This document shows positions 1 to 8,916 of a stretch of DNA of 64,000 bases, piece by piece. The position numbers and the translations under genes are program-made. Every line of letters begins with the position of its first letter. Position 1 is the first letter of the stretch. The notes beneath the pieces were generated by a model. The model saw nothing but the letters and a program-made list of their open reading frames with translations. It was not told where the DNA came from and did not search any database. The stretch comes from an uncultured Pseudomonadales bacterium (lineage in GTDB: Bacteria > Pseudomonadota > Gammaproteobacteria > Pseudomonadales > Azotimanducaceae): contig OY282460.1 of assembly GCA_958296295.1 (NCBI GenBank), forward strand, positions 4,138,291 to 4,202,290. The letters are read 5' to 3'.

Positions 1-58
1 AGACCGAGACCGGTTTGCGAGGTTCTAGCCGCCTTGAAGGGCAGCGGCAGGGGTTCGA

Positions 59-1095
59 GTGTCATCGCGATTCGCGGATACGGCTACGGCGCATTGTCTC
101 CAGGGACACACTCGCCTTCCGCCTAGGGCGTGCGGGGTTTGCGGCTCGGCGATGGTCCGGCGCGGCACGCGCTCGACGGCGCCGCTGTCGCTGCTCGGCC
201 TTCTGACGCTGCGGCGCGGCTACTGGACGTGCGGGTGCTCGAAGGGCGGGCGGCACGTTCTGGACGAGGAGCTGGCATTGCGGGGCGGGGCGGCGTGCGG
301 GGAACGCCGGCGGTCCTGTGGGCGCTGGCGGAGCTGGCGTCGGCCACGAGTTTCGCGAAGGCGGCGGCGCTGCTGGGCCGGCTGGCTGGCGTGGAGGCGC
401 CGGCGGAGCGGGCCGCGAAGCAGGTGGGACGGGAGATCGCGGCGTGGGACGAGGCGGCGCCGGCGTTGCGCGGGGCGCCCGCGGAGACGATGCGCCGCAG
501 CCCGGACGGCACCGGCGTGCCGGTGGTGCGGCGGGACGCGGGACGGAAGAGGACGGCCGGCCGTCGAAGACGCGGGAGCGAAGGTGGCGGTGTTCCACAC
601 GGCGGAGCGGCGGAACGCGAAGACCGGCCTGCCGGAGCGGGACGCGGGTTCGGCGCGGCACACGGCGGCGATCGACAGCGCGGCGTCGAGGGACGTGGAC
701 GCGGAGCCGTCGGCGTTCGCGCGGCGGCTCCGGCGGGCCGCCGGGCGGTTCGGGTTCGCGGCGGCGAAGCGGCAGGTAGCGGTCGCCGACGGCGCGAAGT
801 GGATCTGGAACGCCGCGGCGGAACTGTTCCCGAACGCCGTTCGCATTGTCGACATCCGGCACGCCGGGGAGCGGCTCCGGGAAGTTGGGCGCTCGGTTTA
901 TTTACGGCGCCGGCACGGAGCCGTGCCGGGCGTGGTCGGAGAAGGTCTGCGCGGCGCTCTCCGAGGGGCGCGTGGACGATGTGCTGCGGGAACCGCGCCG
1001 GCACGCCGGCGACAAGACCGCCGACCAGTGCGTCGGGCATGGTGGAGAACTCCTGCCGGACGCTGGTCGGCGAGTATCCGTGTTGCAAGTGTTGA
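59..1095 (+). pseudogene. decayed ISKra4-family transposase
   Basis: Remnant of a transposase of the ISKra4 type. The N-terminal part shows a CxxC zinc-finger-like start (CGVCGSAM near base 130), then LTLRRGYWTCGCSKG and LDEEL, as in the ISKra4 N-terminal domain. Around 480-540 the frame changes and reads SPDGTGVPVVRRDAG, the 'DGTGVPV' catalytic-core signature; at 570-900 it changes back and reads AKVAVFHTAER and VADGAKWIWNAAAELFP...IVDIRHA, again typical of the family. A third frame continues at about 890-1040. At least three frame changes are needed to follow the homology, and no conserved C-terminus is recognisable, so it cannot make a working transposase. Terminal inverted repeats were not identified. 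It sits next to another IS remnant at the edge of the methyltransferase island. Family assignment is by remembered motifs. Confidence 0.7.
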
Positions 1096-1154
1096 TCTTG
1101 GCACTGTGCATGCATCCACCCATCGGGTTGGCCCTCGCTCCGGTATTCGGAGTG

Positions 1155-1763
1155 TCAGGCCGGGGCTGGAAGCGGGTCGCCGGGGCCGTGTGGCGGCTGG
1201 CCGCCCGCCGAGGCGGCGCGGGCTGGCGGCTGGCCGGCTTCCTCGGCCGCCTCCGCGGGAGCCGCTGTCGGCTCGTCGCCGGCTCGCGGGGTCCAGAGTC
1301 GGTTCTGGCGGAGCAGCGCGTTGGCCAGCAACAGGAGCTTGCGCATGACGGCGACCAGCGCCACCTTCGGCGGCTTGCCGCGGCCGATCAGGTCGCGGTA
1401 CTTTCGGCCGAGATCGGGGTTGTGCCGGGTGGCGGAGACCGCGGCCATGTGGAGCAGGCGGCGCGCCCGCGCGCGGGCGCCCTGGATGAAGCGCTTGCCC
1501 TGCCACTGGCCGGACTCGCGCGCCACCGGCGCGAGGCCCGCCAGACTGGCCGCCGCCTTGGCGTCGAGGCCGCCCAGTTCCGGCATCGCGGCCAGCAGCC
1601 CGGCCGCGGTGGCCTTCCCCACGCCCGGAATGGAGGCCAGCGTCCGCGCGATCTCCGCGTCCACGGCCTTGAGCTGCCGCCCGTTCCGCTCCAGCCGCCG
1701 CCGGCACTGCCGCCGGAGCAGCGCCACGCGCAGGCCCTTCTGGCGGTTCCTCGCGGGCCGTGC
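1155..1763 (-). pseudogene. truncated IS110-family transposase (C-terminal half)
   Basis: The reading frame encodes only the C-terminal transposase domain (Transposase_20 type) of IS110 elements. Visible motifs are SIPGVGKATAAGLLAAMPELG (a helix-hairpin-helix-like segment), DAKAAASLAGLAPVARESG, RFIQGARARARRLLHMAAVSATRHNP, and GKPPKVALVAVMRKLLLLANALLR. An in-frame TGA at 1764-1766 closes the frame upstream, so the N-terminal DEDD (RuvC-like) catalytic domain is missing; only an internal GTG (1727) could serve as a start. The proline/alanine-rich tail after the conserved domain is probably read-through into non-coding sequence. The element is therefore non-functional. Together with the ISKra4 remnant it marks past insertion activity at this end of the window. 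Confidence 0.75.
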
Positions 1764-1831
1764 TCAGCGAAGGCACCAGCGTTGTGCGTAGAATGGTGGG
1801 CTGTCAAGAGCAGGGCCTTGGAGGGACAAGC

Positions 1832-2443
1832 ATGCCCGTGAGTGTGGAGTTTCATTTCGACTTCGGCAGCCCGAACGCCTATCTCTCGCACGCCGTGATA
1901 CCGGCAATCGAGGCCCGCACCGGCGTGGCGTTCCGCTATGTGCCAGTGCTGCTTGGCGGCGTGTTCAAGGCCACCAACAACGTCTCGCCGATGGTGTCGT
2001 TGCAGGGCGTGAAGAACAAGCCGGAGTATCAGCGCCTCGAAACCGCCCGCTTCGTGCGCCAACACGGCATCCGCGACTTCCGGGCCAACCCCCACTTCCC
2101 CGTCAATACGTTGCAGATCATGCGTGGTGCCGTGTTCGCCGAGCGCGAAGGCCTCTTGGCACCTTATGTGGATGCGGTGTATCGACACATGTGGGCGGAG
2201 CCAAAGAAAATGGACGACCCCGAGGCGATCTTCGCTGCCCTCGGGGCGTCCGACCTGCCGGCGGAGCGGATCATGGCCGGCACTCAGGCGCCAGACGTGA
2301 AGTCCGCCTTGATCGCCAACACGGAATCCTCCGTGCGGCGTGGCGTGTTTGGTTCGCCGAGCTTCTTCGTCGGCGACGAGCTGTTCTTCGGCAAGGACAA
2401 GCTGCGCGACGTGGAAGAGGAGATCGAACGCCAGAAAGGCTAG
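1832..2443 (+). CDS. 2-hydroxychromene-2-carboxylate isomerase family protein (DsbA-like fold)
   Basis: A 203-residue cytoplasmic protein of the HCCA isomerase / GST-kappa family, a DsbA-like thioredoxin fold. The N-terminus VEFHFDFGSPNAYLS carries the family's FDFxSPxxY motif; in characterised members the serine of this motif takes part in glutathione-dependent chemistry. NTLQIMRG and the C-terminal GVFGSPSFFVGDELFFGKDKL (glutathione-binding region) also match. Members isomerise 2-hydroxychromene-2-carboxylate in naphthalene degradation, but many lie outside that pathway; no naphthalene genes are seen here, so the substrate is unknown. The ATG at 1832 is chosen because GAGGGA (1821-1826) is a well-placed ribosome binding site; an upstream in-frame extension to 1760 runs into the IS110 remnant. 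Length is normal. Confidence 0.88.
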   Translation: MPVSVEFHFDFGSPNAYLSHAVIPAIEARTGVAFRYVPVLLGGVFKATNNVSPMVSLQGVKNKPEYQRLETARFVRQHGIRDFRANPHFPVNTLQIMRGAVFAEREGLLAPYVDAVYRHMWAEPKKMDDPEAIFAALGASDLPAERIMAGTQAPDVKSALIANTESSVRRGVFGSPSFFVGDELFFGKDKLRDVEEEIERQKG

Positions 2444-2559
2444 GGCGACCTCTTCGCAGGCGGAGACGCGGGGCGCGGCCCTCGATCGGTGTAATCTTCG
2501 CGTTTGGAATCCATTGGACAACCCGCGCACCCGCAGGGTCGCGGGGCGTGCCGCGCTGT

Positions 2560-3587
2560 ATGAGATCTTCGGCAATGTTCGCCGGCGCCGGCGGCATGGA
2601 CATCGGCGTACACGTTGCCGGGTTCAAGACCGTTTGCGCCATTGAAAGCGACCCGCATTGCGCGGCCACGCTGCGCCGGAACGCCCCGCGCAAGGTCGTT
2701 TGGCAAGCGGATGCGCGTGTGGTCGATCCCCATCGGCTGCTGGATGTGCTGGGGTTCAAGGCAGGTGAACTGGGGCTGCTCCACGGGGGGCCGCCCTGCC
2801 AGCCGTTCAGTCAGATCGGCAAGCAGGCGGGCTTGGAGGACCCGCGTGGCGGTTTGATCTTCGAGGTCTTGCGGTTCGCACGAGCGCTCCGTCCCGCCGC
2901 GGTGCTGGTCGAGCAAGTTCCGAATTTCCTGCGCACCCGAACGCCCACCGGCCGGCACTTGGTGGAGGAACTGCGCGACGAGTTCCGTGCCCTTGGCTAC
3001 GACATGCACCTGGATGTGCTGGACGCGCAAGCACATGGGGTGGCGCAACGTCGGCGCCGGGCGTTGTTCGTCTGCCTGCCAATCGGCGCATCGTTTGCCT
3101 TCCCGCCGGCGACGGAAAGGGCCGCGACGGTCGGCAAGGCGCTACGCGGGCTGCCAACACCATCGGCTGCGGATGAACCGCCAGCGGTGGCGAACCACGT
3201 GGACGTCACGCCACAGCGCGATCAAGAGCGCATCGCCTATGTGCCGGAAGGGCTGTGGCTGGCCAAAGCGCCGAACGTTCCCACGGACATTCTTCGCAAT
3301 CCAACCCGCAAGGACACCACCAAGTACCGGCGCTTGCACCGCGACGACATCGCGCCAACGCTGCGTTGCGGCGAAGCCCTGTACCACCCGGTGGAGAACC
3401 GCTACATCACGCCACGCGAGGCCGCGCGCCTGCAGGGCTTCCCGGACCGTCATGTGTTCGAAGGGCCCTTTCGCCGCCGCACCGGTCGGGTGCGGGATTT
3501 GGACCAACACCGCCAAGTCGCCAACGCGTGCCGCCGCCACTGGCCCGCGCCGTCGCCACGCAAGTGCAGAACGCCTTGTGTTTGTAG
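2560..3587 (+). pseudogene. DNA cytosine-C5 methyltransferase with a C-terminal frameshift
   Basis: A Dcm-type C5-cytosine methyltransferase. Motif I is FAGAGGMDIGV right after the start, motif IV is GGPPCQPFSQIGKQAG with the catalytic Cys, motif VIII is AQRRRRALFV. Motif VI reads VEQVPNF where most family members have ENV, so the Asn is replaced by Gln. A single base is missing at 3526-3527: frame 1 reads QVANA then CRRHW, while the next frame reads VPPPLARAVATQV, restoring motif X (QxxNAVPPPLA). Uncorrected, the frame runs on to 3660 with an unrelated tail and lacks motif X, which helps form the AdoMet site. This could be a real inactivating deletion or a sequence error. Start ATG 2560; ATG 2575 and GTG 2548 are alternatives. 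The gene is followed by a second methyltransferase on the same strand. Confidence 0.82.
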
Positions 3588-3674
3588 CCAGGGAACTCTA
3601 TGGGCAACCGTCGCGAGTAGCTTGGCCGGCTTGGAAGGTGCGAACGGCGCTCTTTGTTGAAAGACGGAGAAACT

Positions 3675-4550
3675 TTGTCCAGTCAAGCGGCTAGGGGCGA
3701 AGGCTCGCTCGGCGGCCAGTTTCACTACTCGTCTGCGGGCTCGCTACCTAGCGAGTGCGTGTTTGAAGACGCTTGCGCCGGCGTTTGGCTGTACCAAGCC
3801 AACTGCCTCGCCTTCATGGACAACGTCGCCGAAAACCATCCCGAAGGGCGCTTCGACCTCGTCTTCGCCGACCCGCCCTATTTCCTTTCCAACGGAGGGA
3901 TCACTTGCCATGCAGGCCGAATGGTGCGGGTGGACAAGGGAGATTGGGACCAATCGCAAGGGCCGGAACTCAATCACGAGTTCAATCTCGCTTGGCTGTC
4001 CCGGTGTCAGAGGGTGCTGAAGCCAAACGGCACGCTTTGGGTTTCTGGCACCCACCACGTCATTCACTCTATCGGCTTCGCCATGCAGCAGCTAGGTTTC
4101 AAGATACTCAACGACATCGTGTGGGAAAAGCCTAATCCGCCGCCAAACCTCTCTTGCAGATACTTCACGCACGCGGGTGAGACCATCATTTGGGCCGGGA
4201 GAAACAAGCAGGCGCGGCACGTCTTCAACTACGAACTGATGAGATCCCACAACTCGGGAAAACAGATGAAGTCCATTTGGCGGATGACCTCGCCAAGGAA
4301 AGAGGAAAAGGCCCTGGGAAAACACCCGACTCAGAAGCCCGTGGCTTTGCTCGAACGAGTGATCTTGTCCGCCTCCAACGAATCTGACAGCGTCTTCGAT
4401 CCATTCGCCGGCAGCTCGACCACTGGTGTGGCGGCGATTCGAACAAAGAGGAGATTCATCGGATGCGAACTCCAAGACGAGTTCATCGCACTTTCGCAAC
4501 GGCGCTTGGCGCAAGCGTTGCGCGACGCCGGCGGCGCGCAGCCGGCCTAG
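3675..4550 (+). CDS. DpnA-like site-specific DNA adenine methyltransferase
   Basis: A beta-class amino-methyltransferase of about 291 residues (DPPY motif before the FxGxGxx motif). FADPPYFLSNGGI is the catalytic DPPY motif, followed by VDKGDWD; WEKPNPPPNLSCRYFTHAGETIIWA and KHPTQKPVALLERVI follow; FDPFAGSSTTG is the AdoMet-binding motif near the C-terminus. The order and wording closely follow DpnA (M.DpnIIB), an adenine-N6 enzyme acting on GATC, so N6-adenine methylation is likely; GATC specificity is inference. The start is uncertain: TTG 3675 is preceded by GGAG (3666-3669), and TTG 3654 is possible. The stop overlaps the convergent YhaN-type gene by four bases (CTAG, 4547-4550). No matching restriction endonuclease gene was recognised. 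Confidence 0.85.
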   Translation: MSSQAARGEGSLGGQFHYSSAGSLPSECVFEDACAGVWLYQANCLAFMDNVAENHPEGRFDLVFADPPYFLSNGGITCHAGRMVRVDKGDWDQSQGPELNHEFNLAWLSRCQRVLKPNGTLWVSGTHHVIHSIGFAMQQLGFKILNDIVWEKPNPPPNLSCRYFTHAGETIIWAGRNKQARHVFNYELMRSHNSGKQMKSIWRMTSPRKEEKALGKHPTQKPVALLERVILSASNESDSVFDPFAGSSTTGVAAIRTKRRFIGCELQDEFIALSQRRLAQALRDAGGAQPA

Positions 4551-7500
4551 CGCGTTTGGGGCCCGCCAACCTCGTGCCTCTTGATGCACCGCGTGAGGTC
4601 TACCGCATGTTCTTCGCCCACCAAGTAGGCGGCCGGGTGGCAGGTCACCACCACCACTTGGATTTTCCGCGCCGCTTCGCCGAGCAGGCTGCGAATCCAT
4701 GCCATTCGGTCCGGGTCGGATTGCGTGAGGTGGTCGTCGAGTATCACGAAACTGCCGAGGGCTTCGGCCACGGCCAAGCGCAGCAGGAGGGCGATTTGCT
4801 CACGGGTGCCGACGGAGACGTCGTCGAAAGAGCGCTCGTCGCCGCCCAGCCGAATGCCGGTGGCGTCTAGCTGCGCGCCGATGCCCACTGCGCCGTAGCG
4901 GCCGTTGGTCAACGCCGCCATGCGTTCGCTGACGGGTTTCACAAGGGCGTCGCCGAGATGGCTGGCGTCTTCCCTCTCCGCTTCGGCCAGCGTTTCGCGC
5001 AGCAGTTTCCAGCCGCCGTAGTCCACCTCCAGTTCGTGCTCCCGCCGCTCAAGGGCGGCCCGCGCTTCCTTGGCCTGTTCCGCTTGCTCTTCGATGCGTT
5101 GGCCGCCGACTTGCCCGAGCGCGCCTTGGGCGGTGCTGAGTTCGTGATGCAGCGAAGTCGCGTTGTTGGCGGCGTCGCTGGCGATGCGCTCCAGTTCGGC
5201 CAAATCCTTCGGCGTGCCGTCCACCTTGGGCAGCGCATCCAAGAACGCCTGCTTCTCGTCTCGGGCGGTTTGCAAGGCGGAGACGTCCAAGCCTTCCACC
5301 GTGTTGCGCATGGTCTCGGCCTCGCCTTTCAGCCGCTCCGAAGCCATCTGCGCGCCTAGCACGAGTTGCTTGGCATCGTCTCTCGCCTTTGTTTTCGCAC
5401 TTTCTTCCTGGCGGAGTTTGGCAAGGACTTGGCGCGCGTCCTCGGCGGCAGCGGTGGCTTCGGCTTGAATGGCGAGGATTTCCGCATCCACCTTGGCGAG
5501 TTCCTCGTCCAGTACCTGCCGTTTCGCCTTGGCTTCGTCCAGCACGCGGTGCCAGTCCTCACTCTTGGCCGTGGAATCCCGTAGCTTCTGTTGGGCGTGT
5601 TCCAGATCTTCCTGCAAGCGGTCGAGTTGCCCGGCCTCCAGTTCAACCCTGGGCCTTAGCTGTCCGCAGAGCAACTCGCGCTGGCGCACTTTGTCTTTCA
5701 GCGCTTCTATTGCCTCGGCTAGTTCCTCGTCGCCGCGCAGCTCACCATGTTCCTCGATGTAGTCTTCAACCGAAACGCCGGGATCCATGCGTTTGGCCGC
5801 TGCTTCGCGGCGTTGGTTCGCCTCGGCTGGGGCCACCACCATTTGCTGCTCGAGTTCGCCGGTGTTCCCGCTGCGCAGCCGCAGTTGCTTCGCCTCGTCG
5901 TCCTGTTTGTCGGCGCTGGCGAGCAGTTCATCGGCTTCCCGGCGCTTGTCTTCGAGATCGGTGGTGGTCTGCACGCCGGCGCGAGCAAAGAGGTTGTCCG
6001 CCAACTCCCGCCAGCGGTCGGTTGCCGTCTCGGCCTCTTGTCGAAGGTGCAGGCCACCGCCCCACACTTGCAGCACGCCAACGCCGTCGATGGCGAGCTT
6101 GAGTTCGCGTCGCGCTTCGTATCGAACCCGCTCGCTAGCGTTGAACTCCCGCGCTCTTGTCTCGCCGTCTAGCGTCACGTCCGCGGTGCCGGCGTTTTCC
6201 GGCGTGAACTCGATGGCGAGCCCCACCGCGAGTTTGCCTTCGGCCACTTGACGATCAGCGTCGAGCTGTTGGAGTTCGTCGAGCTCCGCTCGCGCCGGTG
6301 CCTTCAACTCTTGGGCTTTGGCGCGGGCCGTCTGCGCCCGCTTCTCCAACGATTTCGCGGTCTTCGCCAACGCCGCCAGCGCTTGCGCCCGCTCGGCCGC
6401 TGCCAAGTAGCGGGCACCGGCACGTTCGCGCTCCAACGCCTCGATGCCGCGTTTGTCCGCCACCGTCGCGGCTTCCGCTTCGCCCAGCAAACGGCGTTGC
6501 TCCTCAAGCGCTTCCGTGCGTTGTTCGATGTCCGCTTGAGTGTTCCGAATGGCGGACTCGCATTCGGCGATCTGCTGCGCGGCGGCGACTTTGGCTTCCA
6601 GTTCCGTCTTCCGCTGCGTCAATTTCAAGTGCTGGTTTTGCGCTTCCTGTTCGCGCAGCCGCCGGCCCTGTTCGGCGTCCCCGGATTCCAGTTGCTTCAC
6701 GCGCTCGCTGGCTGCTTTGGCGAGAGGTTGCACGGCCGCGAGGGCTTGCTCGGCTGAAGCAAGGGACTCGCGCAACGTCTCGGCTTCCTGTTCGGCGGCG
6801 ACCACGGCGGCGATTTTCTCGTCACGGCTGCGAACTTGGGCCTGCGCTTTGCGCAGATCTTCTTGCGCGGCGGCAAGTGCTTTGGTGGCGGCAGCGATTT
6901 CCGCCCGCTGTCGCTCCGCCGCTTGCGCCGCTTTGAGCGCATCGGCTGCTTGTTCCTTTTCCGCGTCGGCTTCAAAGGCTTGTTGTTGGAGTTCGGCAAC
7001 CCGCGACCGGGCGCTTGCGGTGTGTTCCAATTGCTGGCGCGTTTCTTGTTCGCGTTGTTCGGCGTCGTTGCGGTCTTCGCGCAGCCGGGTCCAAGGCGAG
7101 CCGCGACCGCTGCGGCGGCGGCCGGTGGCGGTGTACGCTTCGTCGAACCGCTCTTGCACGGACGCCAGCACTTGCTTGAAGCGCGGATCCTCCGCCAAAG
7201 CCTGCAACGCGACCGTCAACCGCTCGCGCCCGGAGGCGTTCGGGTCGTTTGCCAAGCTGGCTTCGAGAATGGCGTCGATGTCGCGCTGATCGCCTAGCAA
7301 GGCGGTGGTGATGAAAGACGAAGGCATGCCCCGCTTGCCGCTCTTCCCGCCAGGCGGTTGGATGCCCCAACGCAGAATGTCCTGCAAGGAACCGTCCACT
7401 CCGCGACCGCGGCCTTCCTGCGAGAACTCCCGGCCGTCTCGGGAAAGCTCAAGATACGTTTGGCCACTGCCGCCGAAACGCTTGCGCACGCGCCAGATGC

Positions 7501-7744
7501 GCTGCGCTTCCTGCTCGAAGGTGAGCTCGACGTACGGTGCGCCATCCACGTTCCAGGCGCGCAGTTGTTCGCCGGCTGTTGAACCCGCCGGCAGCAGCAA
7601 CGTTGCCCGGATGGCCTTCACCAAGGTGGATTTGCCGAGTTCGTTCGGGCCGTGCAGCACGTTCAACCCCGGTTGCAAGGACACGCTCGCGGAAGCGATG
7701 CCGGCGCAGTCCGTCGCTTCCAATTGGCGGATCCACATGGCCAT
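4547..7744 (-). CDS. SbcC/YhaN-like coiled-coil AAA ATPase
   Basis: A 1065-residue SMC-like ATPase. The N-terminal Walker A is GPNELGKST (residues 32-40). Two long Ala/Glu/Gln/Arg-rich coiled-coil arms follow. The C-terminal lobe has a signature-like SVGTREQIALLLRLA (about residue 970) and Walker B FVILDDHLTQSD, with the LDD form seen in YhaN-type rather than SbcC-type proteins. No CxxC zinc hook is visible between the arms; instead about residues 495-570 form a non-coiled, beta-rich insert (KLAVGLAIEFTPENAG to VLQVWGGG). The ATG overlaps the stop of the upstream phosphoesterase gene by one base (TGATG), so the two are translationally coupled and probably form a SbcCD/YhaNO-type nuclease complex. 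Housekeeping recombination or anti-phage use are both possible; the helicase and methyltransferase neighbours favour defence (inference). Confidence 0.85.
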   Translation of the reverse strand: MAMWIRQLEATDCAGIASASVSLQPGLNVLHGPNELGKSTLVKAIRATLLLPAGSTAGEQLRAWNVDGAPYVELTFEQEAQRIWRVRKRFGGSGQTYLELSRDGREFSQEGRGRGVDGSLQDILRWGIQPPGGKSGKRGMPSSFITTALLGDQRDIDAILEASLANDPNASGRERLTVALQALAEDPRFKQVLASVQERFDEAYTATGRRRSGRGSPWTRLREDRNDAEQREQETRQQLEHTASARSRVAELQQQAFEADAEKEQAADALKAAQAAERQRAEIAAATKALAAAQEDLRKAQAQVRSRDEKIAAVVAAEQEAETLRESLASAEQALAAVQPLAKAASERVKQLESGDAEQGRRLREQEAQNQHLKLTQRKTELEAKVAAAQQIAECESAIRNTQADIEQRTEALEEQRRLLGEAEAATVADKRGIEALERERAGARYLAAAERAQALAALAKTAKSLEKRAQTARAKAQELKAPARAELDELQQLDADRQVAEGKLAVGLAIEFTPENAGTADVTLDGETRAREFNASERVRYEARRELKLAIDGVGVLQVWGGGLHLRQEAETATDRWRELADNLFARAGVQTTTDLEDKRREADELLASADKQDDEAKQLRLRSGNTGELEQQMVVAPAEANQRREAAAKRMDPGVSVEDYIEEHGELRGDEELAEAIEALKDKVRQRELLCGQLRPRVELEAGQLDRLQEDLEHAQQKLRDSTAKSEDWHRVLDEAKAKRQVLDEELAKVDAEILAIQAEATAAAEDARQVLAKLRQEESAKTKARDDAKQLVLGAQMASERLKGEAETMRNTVEGLDVSALQTARDEKQAFLDALPKVDGTPKDLAELERIASDAANNATSLHHELSTAQGALGQVGGQRIEEQAEQAKEARAALERREHELEVDYGGWKLLRETLAEAEREDASHLGDALVKPVSERMAALTNGRYGAVGIGAQLDATGIRLGGDERSFDDVSVGTREQIALLLRLAVAEALGSFVILDDHLTQSDPDRMAWIRSLLGEAARKIQVVVVTCHPAAYLVGEEHAVDLTRCIKRHEVGGPQTR

Positions 7745-8916
7745 CAGGCGGCGTCCCGCATCACCAGCCGGTACAGATGATGCAGCGCGCGTTCGGCGTG
7801 TTCTTTCTGTTGCGGGTCTTCTCGCGCCAGCGTTTGCAAACGTTCCGCCGCGGCGCGCAAAACCGGCGGCATGTCGGCGTTGAACTGCGCCAAGGCGTCC
7901 TCCGTCAGCAAGCGCAGTCCTTGCCGATCCACATTCAACACGCCAACGCGAGGCGTTGCCGCCAACGAGCCGCCGAGCGCCGCCAGCAGGCGTTCAGCCT
8001 CGTCGTATTCGGCCATCGGCACCGCCATCTCCAGTTTGAGGCGCAAGACGGTCTTGGCGAGTTCGCCTTCACTTGCCAACGCCCGCAATTCCGGCATGGA
8101 GTGGCAGGTTTCCTCGCGCCAATTCCACGCGCCCACCGCCTCCTTGCACACGATCGGGGCACGCCGCCGATCCAAAGGGAAGAACACCGCGGCCACGTTG
8201 CCGGTGTCTCTCTCGCCAAAGTTGGTGGCTTCCGGCGCCCCCGGATAGACGGTTGGCGCGGACGCGCCGGGTTCCACTTCGCGGAAAGCGTGGGTGTCGC
8301 CGATGGCCAGATAGTCCAAGCCGCGCTCGGCGGCGCTGCCGCGGGGAATGGGGAAGTTCGTCTGGTGGCCGTCGATGTCGAAGGTTTGCCCGTGCACCAA
8401 ACCGATGCGGATGCGCTCGTCGCCGGCTTCGCGTTTCGGCAGCGACTCCACGAGCTTGGTGTCGCCGGCGGCGGAGGTGCAGGGGCTTGCCACAACCACC
8501 GCGTTGTCGCCGAGCGGCAGTTCCCATCCCGGCTTGTCCACCACATGCACATAGGACGGCAAGCCGCGGCGGAAGTTGTGTGTTTCGTGGTAGATCGAGT
8601 TCGGCGTGAGGGGATCATGGTTGCCTGGAAGCAACACGACAGGTCGTTGCCAGCGGCGGCCGCTTAACTCCCGCAGCACACCGTTCCACCAGTCCTGCTG
8701 CGGCATCGGCTCGTCGAACAAATCGCCGGCGCACAGCACCGCGTCCACTTTGCGGCTTTCGGCCACGTCCAGAATGCGTCCCACCACCTCCAAGCGCGCA
8801 CGCGTGAGGCGCGTCTCCTGTTCACGCTCGAAGGACGGAAAGCGGCGGCCCAAGTGCCAATCCGCGGTGTGCAGCAACTTCAAGGCCATTTCCTTCTCTC
8901 CGTGCATGGTGCTCAT
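7744..8916 (-). CDS. SbcD/YhaO-like metallophosphoesterase (DNA nuclease)
   Basis: A 390-residue calcineurin-like phosphoesterase. The metal-binding motifs are in the usual order: HTADWHLGRR (residues 16-25, DxH), CAGDLFDEP (GDxxD, 63-70), PGNHDPL (GNHD, 98-101), GLVHGQ (HGxx), and IGDTH (GDxH). This is the Mre11/SbcD nuclease arrangement, with a C-terminal cap of the YhaO type. The upstream gene's TGA overlaps the ATG used here (ATGA, 8913-8916), and the downstream ATPase ATG overlaps this gene's stop. An internal ATG, ten codons in and preceded by GGAGAAGG, is an alternative start just before the conserved ALKLLHTADWHLG. Predicted role: Mn-dependent end-processing nuclease partner of the YhaN-type ATPase. 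Confidence 0.87.
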   Translation of the reverse strand: MSTMHGEKEMALKLLHTADWHLGRRFPSFEREQETRLTRARLEVVGRILDVAESRKVDAVLCAGDLFDEPMPQQDWWNGVLRELSGRRWQRPVVLLPGNHDPLTPNSIYHETHNFRRGLPSYVHVVDKPGWELPLGDNAVVVASPCTSAAGDTKLVESLPKREAGDERIRIGLVHGQTFDIDGHQTNFPIPRGSAAERGLDYLAIGDTHAFREVEPGASAPTVYPGAPEATNFGERDTGNVAAVFFPLDRRRAPIVCKEAVGAWNWREETCHSMPELRALASEGELAKTVLRLKLEMAVPMAEYDEAERLLAALGGSLAATPRVGVLNVDRQGLRLLTEDALAQFNADMPPVLRAAAERLQTLAREDPQQKEHAERALHHLYRLVMRDAA

